Assembly: GCA_964430745.1 (NCBI GenBank) | Contig: CAYSHI010000304.1 | Span: forward strand, 7,791-71,790 | Length of the DNA: 64,000 nt | Source of the DNA: CBDCGW01 sp964430745 | GTDB taxonomy: Bacteria > Acidobacteriota > UBA890 | Direction of reading: 5' to 3' | Shown: positions 39,728 to 49,365 of the stretch, in pieces | How the letters are laid out: every line of letters starts with the position of its first letter | Position numbering within the stretch: the stretch's first letter is position 1 | Notes under the pieces: generated by a model | Seen by the model: only the letters and a program-made list of their open reading frames with translations | Database searches by the model: none | Told to the model about the DNA's origin: nothing | Position numbers and translations under genes: made by a program

Positions 39728-41044
39728 GTGCGGCCCCGAGACAATCAACGTTACTCCTACGGAATCGCGAGCCCGCGCGCTCCTTGGCGTCGCGTCGCGA
39801 AGCCGTTGGCGGTTCTGTTCACGCTTCAGTTGTCCGGCATCGGTTGCGCGGCTCGTGCGCCGGAGTTGGCGACACCGACACGACCCGACGAGCTCGCCCC
39901 ACTGCTCGCGGTGTACGAGGAACAGCTCGACCAACAGGGAATCACACTCGAGGGCGCGGAAGACTACGTCATCGGGCGCTCCGAGTCTCCACTGCCCCCC
40001 GCCGAAGCGCCGGCCGACACGTGGCCAGCCGACATGGAGGCAGCGGGCGACGAGGTAGCCGGGACCGAAGCAGACGGATACGAAGCAACGGTCAACGAGG
40101 CGACCGAGGGAGCCGGCGCCGATGGACCTACCGCCGCCGTCTCACCGTTCCAGGACACCGGGGGGCAGATGACCTTCAAGGTGGTCGACGGTGTCGCCGA
40201 GTACGTCTTCGGGCCCGGCGACGTCGTACAGGTGATCACCTACCTGGGCCCGGAGCCTCCCACGACGACCACTCACCGCGTGCAAGCCGACGGCAATATC
40301 CAGATCGCCCGCTTCGGCCTGGGCTCGGTTGTCGCCGCCGGTGCGACCCCCACCGAGCTGACCCGCGTCCTGACCGGGATGTTCCGGCAGTACGTTCCGG
40401 CCGGCTTGGCGGAAGTCCGTGTCGAGGAGTACAACGCGTGGTCGGCGACGCTGACCGGAGAGATACGCAACACGCCCAACGGAGGGGCCGGCAATTATCC
40501 GATCCGAGGCCGCATCTCTCTCGGTGAGTTCATCAACGCCTACGGCGGCCCGACCCCGAATGCCGACCTTGGCGACGTTCGCGTCGTGCGTCAGGGAAAC
40601 GAGTTGCGTTTCGACCTGGCCTCGATTCTCGCGGGCGCGGCGGACGACCCCCCGGTGCGGGCGGGCGACATCGTGCAGGTCGCGTCGATCGCACAGGGAT
40701 CGAGCCGCATGTTCATCTTCGGAGAGGTCCGGGAACCCGGCGTCTATACCTACAGCGAGGGGATTTCCGTACTCGACGCCATAGCTCAGGCAGGTGGCTG
40801 GACGCAGACCGCAAAGCGAGACGCGGTATACGTTTCACGGCCGACCTCGGGGGAAGTGATACCCGTCAACCTCGACGTGACGCTCGGCGCCGGGCAGGTA
40901 GCCAGCGCGCCGGCTCTCGAACCCGGGGATTTCGTCGTCGTTCCGTTCTCTCCGGACCGCAGCCAGAAGATCCGCGACTGGGTCGGCATCGCCAGCCTCA
41001 TCCTCAGCGCCCTTACGATCCTAGAGCTCATACGCCGCGACTGA
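39728..41044 (+). CDS. Wza-like polysaccharide export lipoprotein
   Basis: 438 residues from GTG 39728, next to a strong AGGAGGA. A signal region with Cys (LAVLFTLQLSGIGC) suggests lipidation. After a long acidic linker (70-140) come the polysaccharide export domain (YVFGPGDVVQVITYLG) and two SLBB-like domains (ATLTGEIRNTPNGGAGNYPI; MFIFGEVREPGVYTYSEGISVLDAI). A hydrophobic C-terminal helix (DWVGIASLILSALTILELI) spans the outer membrane, as in Wza. It forms the outer-membrane pore together with the kinase encoded just downstream. Confidence 0.9.
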   Translation: MRPRDNQRYSYGIASPRAPWRRVAKPLAVLFTLQLSGIGCAARAPELATPTRPDELAPLLAVYEEQLDQQGITLEGAEDYVIGRSESPLPPAEAPADTWPADMEAAGDEVAGTEADGYEATVNEATEGAGADGPTAAVSPFQDTGGQMTFKVVDGVAEYVFGPGDVVQVITYLGPEPPTTTTHRVQADGNIQIARFGLGSVVAAGATPTELTRVLTGMFRQYVPAGLAEVRVEEYNAWSATLTGEIRNTPNGGAGNYPIRGRISLGEFINAYGGPTPNADLGDVRVVRQGNELRFDLASILAGAADDPPVRAGDIVQVASIAQGSSRMFIFGEVREPGVYTYSEGISVLDAIAQAGGWTQTAKRDAVYVSRPTSGEVIPVNLDVTLGAGQVASAPALEPGDFVVVPFSPDRSQKIRDWVGIASLILSALTILELIRRD

Positions 41045-41045
41045 C

Positions 41046-43259
41046 ATGCACTACGAACTGAACCTCCGCGACTACGTCCGCATCTTCCAGAAACGCAAGT
41101 GGACAATCATCCTGATGCCGGTACTCGCCGGGCTGCTGGGGTACTTCCTCACCCAGGCGCCGACGACGATATACGAGGCGACCGGGCGCTTGAGAATCGT
41201 CTCGCGGGGTCAACAAATGGACCTCATGCTGCAGACCTTCTACTACTACGAAGAGGGGAATCGCCTCGACACGCACGCCGAAGTAATGATGAGCCGAGAG
41301 GTGCTCAAGGAGGTGGCCACGGAACTGGGCCTGATCAATCGCACCAATGCCGACGGCTCGCCGGTCACCGACGCGGACATCGCAGACGACGAAGCATGGA
41401 GGGGACAGTTGGCGCGTCTGCGCGAGGCCATCACGCCGAGGGCCGTCTCCGGCACCAGCATCCTGGAGGTCACCGTGGGCCTCCCCGACCAAGCCCAGGC
41501 AATCTCGTATCTGAATGTCCTGCTCGATACCTACGCGGCGCGGAACCGGTATCAGATCAACCAGGATGTCATCGAAGGCAAGCGCTTCCTCGTTGATCGG
41601 CTTGCCATGATCGAGGCCGACCTGGACCGATCCCAGCAGCGGCTCTCCGACTTCATGCTCGAGAACGCCGAGCGCCTGAGCTTGGGCACCGACGAGATCG
41701 CGGTGACGCAGCGCGAGCTACAGCGCGTGCAGCGCCGACTCGCGGACACACGGGCGGTGATTACGGTGCTCGATCAGGCCCGCGCCAGCAACTCACTGCC
41801 GCCCGGAGGATTGCTCGCCAACATGGGGGCGGACGACACTACGCTGGCCACCTTCGGACCGACTCTGCGAGCACTGGATGAGAGACGCACCGAGCTTCTG
41901 ACCTACCAGGCAGAGTCTTCACCCGAGGTCCTGGCGGTCGAGAACGAGATCCGAGCAACTGCGGAGTCCCTGCGAGAGTTCTTCGCGGTTGCGGCGGATG
42001 AGCTCGAGCGTGAGCGTGACCGCCTGCGTGAGAGGTTCCTGGCGATGCCGGCCAACGACGCGGAGCTCGAGCGGCTGCGGCGCGAGGTAGCGCTGAACGC
42101 TGAGATCCACACGCAGATACGTTCCAACCTGGAGCAGGCGAATCTGCGGGACGTTAAGCAAACCCAGGAGATCCAGATCATCGAGCGTGCGATCGACGCA
42201 TCACCCGTGATCGAGTCCGGTCGTGCCAACCGAAGCCTCATTGCCGCCGTCATCGGACTGATGCTCGGAATCGTCGTGGCGCTCCTCGTGGAGACGCTCG
42301 ACACGTCGATCGGCGCCATCGAGGACATCGAATCACTCCTCACCCTACCGGTTATCGGCATCGTCCCGACCATCGACTTCGACGAAGTCCGAACCGTCAT
42401 CCGAGGCACATCGCCGCAGTTGCTCGAGAACCCCGACATCGATCAGATGGCGTCGCTGGTCACGCACTACGATCCGCGGTCGCCGGTTGCCGAGGCGTAT
42501 CGAGCGTTGCGAACCAACGTCGAGAAATTGCGCGACGCCGCCGATGCCAAGGCCATCATGGTGACCAGCTCCGTGCTCGAAGAGGGCAAAACAACGACCT
42601 CCGCGAACCTGGCGCTGGCGTTCGCCCAGATGGGCCGCAAGACGATCCTGGTGGCGGCGGATCTACGACGACCCCATACGCACCGAGTGTTCGGCCTGGA
42701 CAAGGAGCCCGGTCTCGCCGATGTGCTCACCGGCGGAATGACCTGGGAAGCGGCCACGCGCGGCCTCTCCGACATCCTTCTCGGCGACCTGCCGATGGAC
42801 ATCGTGATGCTCACGCCGGGGATGGACAACCTCCACATCCTGCCTTCCGGCTCGAACCCTCTGAACCCGGCGGAGCTGCTCAGCGGCCGGGCGATGAGCA
42901 ACGTGATTACCGAGCTTCGGCAGGTATTCGACGTCATCGTCATCGACACCCCGCCGATCATCCCGGTCACGGACTCAGCGGTGCTGGCCGAGCACACCGA
43001 CGGCATCGTGCTGGTCTACGAGGTGGGCAAGGTAGGCCGCGACGTCCTGCGCCGCGCCAAGGGCCACTTCGACAACGCCAAGGCCGACGTCTGGGGCATC
43101 GTCATGAACGACGTCCGCGCAGAGGCCGAGACCACGCTGCGCGACACGGACTACTACTACTATCACCACCGTTACGAGGAGGAGCAGTCGGGCTCGGCCT
43201 CGGGTGTCTTCGGAGGCCTGGGAAGAGCGGCGTCGAAGATCCTGGGTCGCCGCGCCTGA
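41046..43259 (+). CDS. Wzc-like chain-length determinant fused to a BY-kinase
   Basis: 737 residues. Membrane helices at about 20-37 (WTIILMPVLAGLLGYFLT) and 397-415 (SLIAAVIGLMLGIVVALLV) flank a periplasmic Wzz domain with coiled coil. The cytosolic kinase has Walker A region SSVLEEGKTTTS, Walker A' ILVAADLRRP and Walker B VIVIDTPPI, and ends with a tyrosine cluster (DTDYYYYHHRY) for autophosphorylation. The first Asp of the Walker A' consensus DxDxR is Ala (GCG codon), which is unusual. It should control chain length and export with the Wza-like protein. Confidence 0.92.
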   Translation: MHYELNLRDYVRIFQKRKWTIILMPVLAGLLGYFLTQAPTTIYEATGRLRIVSRGQQMDLMLQTFYYYEEGNRLDTHAEVMMSREVLKEVATELGLINRTNADGSPVTDADIADDEAWRGQLARLREAITPRAVSGTSILEVTVGLPDQAQAISYLNVLLDTYAARNRYQINQDVIEGKRFLVDRLAMIEADLDRSQQRLSDFMLENAERLSLGTDEIAVTQRELQRVQRRLADTRAVITVLDQARASNSLPPGGLLANMGADDTTLATFGPTLRALDERRTELLTYQAESSPEVLAVENEIRATAESLREFFAVAADELERERDRLRERFLAMPANDAELERLRREVALNAEIHTQIRSNLEQANLRDVKQTQEIQIIERAIDASPVIESGRANRSLIAAVIGLMLGIVVALLVETLDTSIGAIEDIESLLTLPVIGIVPTIDFDEVRTVIRGTSPQLLENPDIDQMASLVTHYDPRSPVAEAYRALRTNVEKLRDAADAKAIMVTSSVLEEGKTTTSANLALAFAQMGRKTILVAADLRRPHTHRVFGLDKEPGLADVLTGGMTWEAATRGLSDILLGDLPMDIVMLTPGMDNLHILPSGSNPLNPAELLSGRAMSNVITELRQVFDVIVIDTPPIIPVTDSAVLAEHTDGIVLVYEVGKVGRDVLRRAKGHFDNAKADVWGIVMNDVRAEAETTLRDTDYYYYHHRYEEEQSGSASGVFGGLGRAASKILGRRA

Positions 43260-43274
43260 GGAGGGTCGCGCCTC

Positions 43275-44720
43275 ATGGCCTCTACGACCACCGCCTCGAC
43301 GAGCCTCAAGCACCCACCGAACCGGTCGGCGTCGCTGTCGCCGAATGCTGTCGGCATCATAGCGATTCTGATTCTCGCCCCCCTGATCGCCCTGTTGGCG
43401 GCGTCGGCTGAGCTCACCACCATCGGCATCTTCGCCGCGGCTCTGCTGCTGCTACTCGTCGTCCTGTGGTCGTCCGAGGCGACGTTTTACGTGCTGATCC
43501 TGTCGATGCTGCTGTCGCCGGAGTTCATTGTCGGTCAGCTCGGCGGCGAGTCGGCGGCGACGGCGAGCCGCGGCGTGACGCTGCGACTCGACGACTACGT
43601 CATCCTCATCATCTCGTTCGCCTGGCTGATCCGCCTGGCGGTGTTCAAGGAGGCGGCGCTGCTGCGGCGCACCCCGCTGAACGCGCCGATTCTCGTTTAC
43701 CTGACCTTCGCCGCGCTGGTCACGCTCTGGGGCGGGATGATGGAGCGACTGAACCTGCTGACCGGGGTCTTCTTCATCCTCAAGTATCTCGAATACGCGT
43801 TCATCTATTTTCTCGTGGTGAACTACGTTCGCGATCGCACGCAGGTACGCCGGCTGTTGATCGCCGTGCTGGCGACCGCGGTGATCATCTCGATCATCGG
43901 CTTGGCTCAGATCCCGGCTGGTGGCCGCATCAGCGCGCCGTTCGAGGGTGAGCGGGGGGAGCCGAACACCCTGGGTGGCTACCTCGTCTTCACCATGGCG
44001 TTGGCGCTCGCGTACCTGGGAGAGGCGCGCACGGCAAAGGAGCGCTTCGCGTGGCTCGCCGCGGTGGCCATCATGACGGTGCCGCTGGCATTCACGTATT
44101 CGCGAACATCGTGGCTCGCGTTTGTGGTCATGTTGTGCGCCACCATCCTCCTGAGCAGAAACAAGACGATCTTCCTGCTGCTCATCTCGGCGGGGCTGGT
44201 ATTCCTTGTGCTGTCCCCGCCTCAGGCGCTCCTGGAACGCGCCACGTACACGCTCAGCTCGCACCGGGACAGCGTGTCGTTCCTGGGCTACACCATCGAA
44301 CCCTCGGCAGCCGCGCGCCTCGAAGCGTGGGTCACCGCCGCTCGCGTTCTGACCAAATATCCGGTTACCGGCGCAGGCGTGACCGGCGCCGGACTGATCG
44401 ACGCGCAGTACCCGAGAATCCTGGCCGAGACCGGCCTCATCGGGTTCGGGCTCTTCTGCTGGATGGTCTGGCGCTTGTTCGGAACCGGCTTTCGACTGCG
44501 CCGCCTCGCATGCAACCGCACGGAGTCCGTTCTGGCGGCGGGCTTTCTCGCCGGCTTCGCCGGCATCTTGATGCACGGCATCGGCGCGAACACGTTCATC
44601 ATCGTCCGGATCATGGAACCGATGTGGATGATTGTCGGCCTGATCGGCGCGTCCCTGCTGATGCACCAGGACCAGAGCCGACAGACACCGGGCGCCGCAG
44701 CGCCCGGTGTGGAAGCCTGA
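43275..44720 (+). CDS. O-antigen-ligase/polymerase-type membrane protein (Wzy-like)
   Basis: 481 residues, about ten to twelve membrane segments (for example AVGIIAILILAPLIALLAAS, IFAAALLLLLVVLWS, LIAVLATAVIISIIGLAQIP). A large extracytoplasmic loop around residues 310-375 has the family-type region near GAGVTGAGLIDAQYPRILAETGLIGF. Wzy and WaaL proteins join undecaprenol-linked glycan units. Here it sits among Wza, Wzc and glycosyltransferases and so most likely polymerises the repeat unit. GGAGGG precedes the ATG. Confidence 0.85.
   Translation: MASTTTASTSLKHPPNRSASLSPNAVGIIAILILAPLIALLAASAELTTIGIFAAALLLLLVVLWSSEATFYVLILSMLLSPEFIVGQLGGESAATASRGVTLRLDDYVILIISFAWLIRLAVFKEAALLRRTPLNAPILVYLTFAALVTLWGGMMERLNLLTGVFFILKYLEYAFIYFLVVNYVRDRTQVRRLLIAVLATAVIISIIGLAQIPAGGRISAPFEGERGEPNTLGGYLVFTMALALAYLGEARTAKERFAWLAAVAIMTVPLAFTYSRTSWLAFVVMLCATILLSRNKTIFLLLISAGLVFLVLSPPQALLERATYTLSSHRDSVSFLGYTIEPSAAARLEAWVTAARVLTKYPVTGAGVTGAGLIDAQYPRILAETGLIGFGLFCWMVWRLFGTGFRLRRLACNRTESVLAAGFLAGFAGILMHGIGANTFIIVRIMEPMWMIVGLIGASLLMHQDQSRQTPGAAAPGVEA
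44685..44710 (+). repeat. Strong hairpin at the end of the polymerase gene
   Basis: ACACCGGGCGC, loop CGCA, GCGCCCGGTGT: an 11-base perfect stem inside the last codons of the polymerase gene. No T-run. It ends just before the next start codon (44731) and overlaps the earlier alternative start (44707), so it may tune translation or mRNA decay. Confidence 0.6.
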
Positions 44721-44730
44721 AGGGCGCGGC

Positions 44731-45849
44731 GTGGGTGCATCAACGACTACGGCCGGTCGCAAGGTCTTCTACGTCTCGCACCACTCGAGCATCGTCGGAG
44801 GCGGCGAGATCAGCCTGTTGACGCTGATCGAGGGGCTCCGAGATACCGAGTGGTCGCCGACACTGGTGCTGCCGGAGCGTGGGCAGCTGTCAGAGATGGC
44901 GATCGAGGCGGGCGCCTCGATATTGGAGGCTCCCATGCCCACGCTGCGTCGACCCGGCCGATCGGTGCTGGCTTCGTTACGATCGATCCGTCGCCAGATG
45001 AAGGCCGCGTGTCCCGATATCGTGCACGCCAACGGCACCCGGGCGATGTTCTACGGGGGGCTTGGAGCCCGTGCCGCCGGCTGCCCGTCGATCTGGCACT
45101 TGCGCATCCTCGAGAAAGACAAACGGTTCGATCCGATTCTCGTGCGTCTGGCGACCGCTTCGATCGCCGTGTCCGAAGCAGCGCGCGCTCGGCTGGAAGC
45201 CTGGCCGGGCGCTCTTGGAAGGTGCCGGGTCGTCCCCAATGGTATCGACCTGGCCTCTTTCGCAGCCTCGACGCCGCGCCGGGAAACGAGAGAAATTCTC
45301 GGGATCCGCCCCGATTCCACCGCCGTCGTTTCCGTGAGTCGGTTGGTCGATTTCAAACGGCTCGACCTGCTGCTCGAGGCCCTGGCGCGATTACGCCCTC
45401 AGAATCCCGACCTCGAGTGCGTCATCGTGGGAAAGGGGCCGGAAGAAGCAGCGTTGCGTGAACGCGCGGCGCGACCCGACCTCGCGGGGGCCGTGGTCTT
45501 CGCGGGCCACCGGGACAATATCGCCGACATCCTCTCGGCGTGCGACTTGTTCGTCCTCACCTCGCCTGTCGAATCGTTCGCACGCTCGGTCATCGAGGCC
45601 ATGGCGATGGAGCTGCCGGTGGTCGCCCCCGAGGCGGGCGGCCCCTCGGAGATCGTCGTGCACCAGAAAACCGGCCTGATGGTCAGACCCGGTGATGTCG
45701 ACACGCTGGCCGACGCGATCGCCCGGCTGTTGGACGAACCGCAGCAGCGCAGGACGATGGGACTGTCCGGGAGACGGCGTGCGGAGGAGAACTACTCCCG
45801 GAAGACACACACCGAGAACGTGCTCAGCTGTTACGAGGAGCTCCTGTGA
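44731..45849 (+). CDS. Glycosyltransferase family 4 protein (1 of 4)
   Basis: 372 residues, GT-B fold. N-lobe with HHSSIVGGGEISLLTLIEG and HANGTRAMFYGGL; C-lobe with VVPNGIDLASF, VSVSRLVDFKRLDLLLEAL and the donor-binding ESFARSVIEAMAMELPVVAPEAGG (E-x7-E). Retaining transferase; sugar unknown. Start GTG 44731 chosen because 44707 lies in the hairpin and AAGGG sits before 44731. Confidence 0.88.
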   Translation: MGASTTTAGRKVFYVSHHSSIVGGGEISLLTLIEGLRDTEWSPTLVLPERGQLSEMAIEAGASILEAPMPTLRRPGRSVLASLRSIRRQMKAACPDIVHANGTRAMFYGGLGARAAGCPSIWHLRILEKDKRFDPILVRLATASIAVSEAARARLEAWPGALGRCRVVPNGIDLASFAASTPRRETREILGIRPDSTAVVSVSRLVDFKRLDLLLEALARLRPQNPDLECVIVGKGPEEAALRERAARPDLAGAVVFAGHRDNIADILSACDLFVLTSPVESFARSVIEAMAMELPVVAPEAGGPSEIVVHQKTGLMVRPGDVDTLADAIARLLDEPQQRRTMGLSGRRRAEENYSRKTHTENVLSCYEELL

Positions 45850-46997
45850 TGGCGGTGCGCGATCGAGATCGGCCCGATGCGACCATGACGGCCGGCCGAC
45901 GAATCGGCGTCGACGTCCGCGAGTGGAAGCCGGGCACTTCCACAGGAATCGCCCGAGTCCTCACGGGATTCCTCGCCTGGGCCGCCGATAACTCGCCGCA
46001 CGACTTCGTGCTGTTCGGCAATCAGCATACGGAGATCAGGGTAAGCACAGACAGGATGATCGCGCGCATGGAAGACGAATCCAGCCGCTTGCTCTGGGAC
46101 CAGATGACACTGCCGCGGCTGCTCGCGGAGAGCAAAGCAGACGTCTTCTTGTCTCCCTACTACAAAGGCCCGTTGAAGGCTCCCTGCCCTGTCGTCGTCA
46201 CCGCCAACGACCTCATCGAGGTGCACTATCCCGGTGGCTCAGCGCTCAAGCGACTCATGCTCCCCGGATGGATGCGGCTCATGTCACGGCGTGCCTCCCG
46301 TGTCTTGACGCTGTCGGAATACTCGCGGCGAGATCTGGTGGAGACACTCGGCTTGGACAGCTCTCGCATCAGCGTGGTTCCGGTCGGGGTCGACGAGCGA
46401 TTCTTCGACGCGCCGTCGGATGCACGGCGGGAGCAGCCCCGGCGCGCGCTCGACATCCCCCCGGGCTATGTGCTGTACGTCGGCCGCTGTGCGGATCACA
46501 AGAACGTCCGCACGCTGGTGCGCGCCTGGAGCGCCTTGCCCGACGCCGTGCGCAACAAACACCCGCTGGTGTTGGCCGGCGGTGACGTCGACATGTTTCG
46601 GGAGCTTGCGGACGGTTCGAACCCATCCGTGTCGATACCGGGGTTCATCGACGACGACGAACTGGCAGCGCTCTACCGCGACGCAGCGGTGATGTGCTTC
46701 CCCTCGCTGTATGAAGGCTTCGGCCTCCCACCTCTCGAGGCCATGGCTTGCGGCACCCCCGTCGTTGCGTCGAATGCCACCTCGCTTCCGGAGGTCCTCG
46801 GCGACGCGGCACTGCTCCTCGACCCACTCGACGAAGAAGGCTGGTGTGTCGGGCTGAGCAACGTCCTTCACGATGGCGAGCTGCGCCAAGAGCTGATCTC
46901 GGCGGGCAGAAGACGCGCCGCGAAGTACACCACCGCACGAGCGGCCGAGCTGATGCTGGACAACCTCCTCGCAGTGGCGTGCCGGGAGGAAACATGA
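45846..46997 (+). CDS. Glycosyltransferase family 4 protein (2 of 4)
   Basis: 383 residues from GTG 45846; the ATG at 45849 is nearly equivalent. RIGVDVREWKPGTSTGIARVL is the acceptor-loop start; SPYYKGPLKAPCPVVVTANDL, VPVGVDERFF, YVLYVGRCADHKNVRTLVRAW and SLYEGFGLPPLEAMACGTPVV are standard GT4 motifs with the E-x7-E Glu pair. It overlaps the previous gene by 4 bp and the next by 4 bp (ATGA). Confidence 0.9.
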   Translation: MMAVRDRDRPDATMTAGRRIGVDVREWKPGTSTGIARVLTGFLAWAADNSPHDFVLFGNQHTEIRVSTDRMIARMEDESSRLLWDQMTLPRLLAESKADVFLSPYYKGPLKAPCPVVVTANDLIEVHYPGGSALKRLMLPGWMRLMSRRASRVLTLSEYSRRDLVETLGLDSSRISVVPVGVDERFFDAPSDARREQPRRALDIPPGYVLYVGRCADHKNVRTLVRAWSALPDAVRNKHPLVLAGGDVDMFRELADGSNPSVSIPGFIDDDELAALYRDAAVMCFPSLYEGFGLPPLEAMACGTPVVASNATSLPEVLGDAALLLDPLDEEGWCVGLSNVLHDGELRQELISAGRRRAAKYTTARAAELMLDNLLAVACREET

Positions 46998-48229
46998 AAA
47001 CCCTCTTGTTGACGTTCGACTACCCTCCGATGATCGGCGGAATCGCGAACGCTCTCGGAACCCTGTGGGAACGCTCGGGATGCCACGAGTCGGTTGTCCT
47101 GGCACCGGCCGGCAAGGGCGCAGGCGAGCTCGACGGCGCCGGGCGGAGTACCACCGTGCGCTTCCCGGTCGTCGCCGGAAACGGTGTCGCGAGCAAGCTC
47201 ATCAACTTGTCTTCCGGGCTCGCGTGGTTCACCTATTGTGCGATCCGCTTTCGTCCACAGTTGGTCATCGCCGGGCAGATCCGTCGCGCCGGCCCGATTG
47301 CCCGCCTGTGGAGCATCGTCACCCGCAGGCCCTACTACTTGTGGGTATACGGCGGCGAGACCAGCCCCGACTTCACCCGTTCCGCCCGCGCGACGGCGTA
47401 CTTGCAGCGTGTCCTGCGAGGGGCGCGCGTCGTCTTCACCATCTCGCCCTACACGACCCGCCTGATGTCGGACTTCGGAATCCCCGGATCCCGGATCGTC
47501 GAGGTCCCGCTGGGCACACGCCATGATGTCGGCCCGCGCCCGAAGGATCGAGGATACACGGACAAGCTGGGGCTCCACGGAAAACTCGTGTTCCTGACGG
47601 TGGGACGGTTGGTCGAGCGGAAGGGCGTCGACACAATGCTGCGAGCCCTCGCCGAGATCGATGCGGAGCTACCGGCCTGGCGCTACCTCGTGGTCTCGGA
47701 CGGCCCGTATCGCGTCGCTCTGGAAGAGCTGGCCTCCCGCCTCGGGATCGCCGACAGGGTGACGTTCACCGGGTACGTCGACGACGCGGAGCTGGCGACC
47801 TATTACAACCTCTCCGATGTCTTCTGCATGCCGAACCGCGAGGTAGTGACTCAGGGCGGCTCCAGCCTCTCCGTCGAGGGCTTCGGCATGGTCTTCGTCG
47901 ACGCCGCGGCGTGCGGCAAGCCGGTCATCGGCGGCCGCTCGGGCGGCGCTGTTGACGCCATCTCGCACGGCGTGAACGGATTCCTCGTTGCACCCGGCGA
48001 CGTGGAAGATCTGAAACGCGCCATCGTTCGGCTCGCCGACGCCGGAGTCCGCGCGACCATGGGCAAGGCCGGTTTGGAGCTCGCCTCTCGTTTCGACTGG
48101 AGTCGATCGGCGAGCGTCCTTCGTCCTTATCTCAGCGGCGAGAAGCGACCCGGGTTCGACGGCGACGCGCGGTCGCGGCTCGGCGACGAAGATCAGCAGC
48201 GCTTCGGCGGCGAGGAGGAACGCGGATGA
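46994..48229 (+). CDS. Glycosyltransferase family 4 protein (3 of 4)
   Basis: 411 residues. LLLTFDYPPMIGGIANALG opens the N-lobe; then FTISPYTTRLMSDFGIP, VEVPLGTRHDVGP, LTVGRLVERKGVDTML and VEGFGMVFVDAAACGKPVIGG. The second Glu of E-x7-E is Asp here (EGFGMVFVD), a common variant. The C-terminus has an unusually charged tail (about 385-411). ATG 46994 overlaps the previous stop. Confidence 0.88.
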   Translation: MKTLLLTFDYPPMIGGIANALGTLWERSGCHESVVLAPAGKGAGELDGAGRSTTVRFPVVAGNGVASKLINLSSGLAWFTYCAIRFRPQLVIAGQIRRAGPIARLWSIVTRRPYYLWVYGGETSPDFTRSARATAYLQRVLRGARVVFTISPYTTRLMSDFGIPGSRIVEVPLGTRHDVGPRPKDRGYTDKLGLHGKLVFLTVGRLVERKGVDTMLRALAEIDAELPAWRYLVVSDGPYRVALEELASRLGIADRVTFTGYVDDAELATYYNLSDVFCMPNREVVTQGGSSLSVEGFGMVFVDAAACGKPVIGGRSGGAVDAISHGVNGFLVAPGDVEDLKRAIVRLADAGVRATMGKAGLELASRFDWSRSASVLRPYLSGEKRPGFDGDARSRLGDEDQQRFGGEEERG

Positions 48230-49365
48230 AGGTCCTTCACTTGATCACGCGTCTCGATCCCGGAGGGTCCGCCGAGAACACGCTGCTCACCTGCCACCAC
48301 CTCGTAGAGAACGGCTGGCAAGCGCGGCTCGCCGCCGGTCCCGGCTGGACCGGCAAGGAGGCCAACGTCGGAGACGCCCGCGTGCCGGTGTTGCTGATCC
48401 CGACGATGCAGCGAGATCCTTCGCCGATCGCCGACGCGCGGGCCTTCTGGCAGATCTATCGCATCCTGCGGCGTGAACGCCCGACGATCCTTCACACGCA
48501 CTCGGCGAAAGCGGGCGTGCTCGGCCGTTGGGCCGGCGTAGCAGCCCGCGTACCGGTGATCGTTCACACTCCTCACGGACACGTGCTCTACGGGTACGCA
48601 CGCGGTCTGAAGAACTGGATCTACCTGCTTGCCGAGCGGATGTGCGCGCCGGTTTCCGATTCCCTCGTGGCGCTGAGCGAAGGCGAGAAGCGGGAGTCGG
48701 CGGAGGCCGGAATCGGCGCATTGAAAAAATGGACCGTGGTTCCCAGCGGCGTGGACGTCGACGGGATCGAACGGAGGCCCGAGCGCCCCGCCGGCGCCAA
48801 GGTCAGGGTCGGCACCGTCGCCCGCCTCGAACACGTCAAAGGTGTCGATGTGCTGGTTCGGGCCGCGAGCGTGCTCTCGTCCCAAGATCTGCCGGATCAC
48901 GAAATCCTCGTCTGGGGAGAGGGCCGGGAGCGGCAGGAGCTCGTCGATCTGACGGCACGGCTCGATGTCGGCCACCGCGTTCGCTTCGTCGGCACGGAGC
49001 AGCCGGTCGAAGAGTTCCTCGGCAGCCTGGACGTCTACACCCAGCCTTCGCGCAACGAAGGAATGGGGCGGGCGCTGGTGCTCGCCCAGGCCGCCGGACT
49101 ACCCGTGGCGGCGAGCAGTGTGTGCGGCATTCCCGATGTGGTTCGCGACGGCGAAACCGGCCTGCTGGTGCCACCGGATCAGCCCGAGGCGCTCGCGGGC
49201 GCTATCGCCCGATTCGTGCGGGACCCTTCTACCCGAGACGGTTTCGGCGACGCCGCGCGATCGTGGATCATGTCCCACGACGAAACGGGCTACCCGAGGT
49301 TCAGCACGGCGGCGATGCTCTGGCGCCTCGAAGCGTTGTACCAACAGCTGTCCGAGGACCGATGA
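48226..49365 (+). CDS. Glycosyltransferase family 4 protein (4 of 4)
   Basis: 379 residues. KVLHLITRLDPGGSAENTLL, THSAKAGVLGRWAG, HTPHGHVLYGY, VVPSGVDVDGI, VGTVARLEHVKGVDVLVRAA and RNEGMGRALVLAQAAGLPVAA (E-x7-A, so the second Glu of the motif is replaced). The pattern is close to capsule and teichuronic acid glycosyltransferases. Four consecutive GT4 genes suggest a repeat unit of several sugars. Confidence 0.88.
   Translation: MKVLHLITRLDPGGSAENTLLTCHHLVENGWQARLAAGPGWTGKEANVGDARVPVLLIPTMQRDPSPIADARAFWQIYRILRRERPTILHTHSAKAGVLGRWAGVAARVPVIVHTPHGHVLYGYARGLKNWIYLLAERMCAPVSDSLVALSEGEKRESAEAGIGALKKWTVVPSGVDVDGIERRPERPAGAKVRVGTVARLEHVKGVDVLVRAASVLSSQDLPDHEILVWGEGRERQELVDLTARLDVGHRVRFVGTEQPVEEFLGSLDVYTQPSRNEGMGRALVLAQAAGLPVAASSVCGIPDVVRDGETGLLVPPDQPEALAGAIARFVRDPSTRDGFGDAARSWIMSHDETGYPRFSTAAMLWRLEALYQQLSEDR

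Noticed and set aside
43452..44762. Long minus-strand frame antisense to the polymerase
   Set aside because: Product is His/Arg/Gln-rich and has no membrane or enzyme motifs; the plus strand encodes a clear multi-pass protein.
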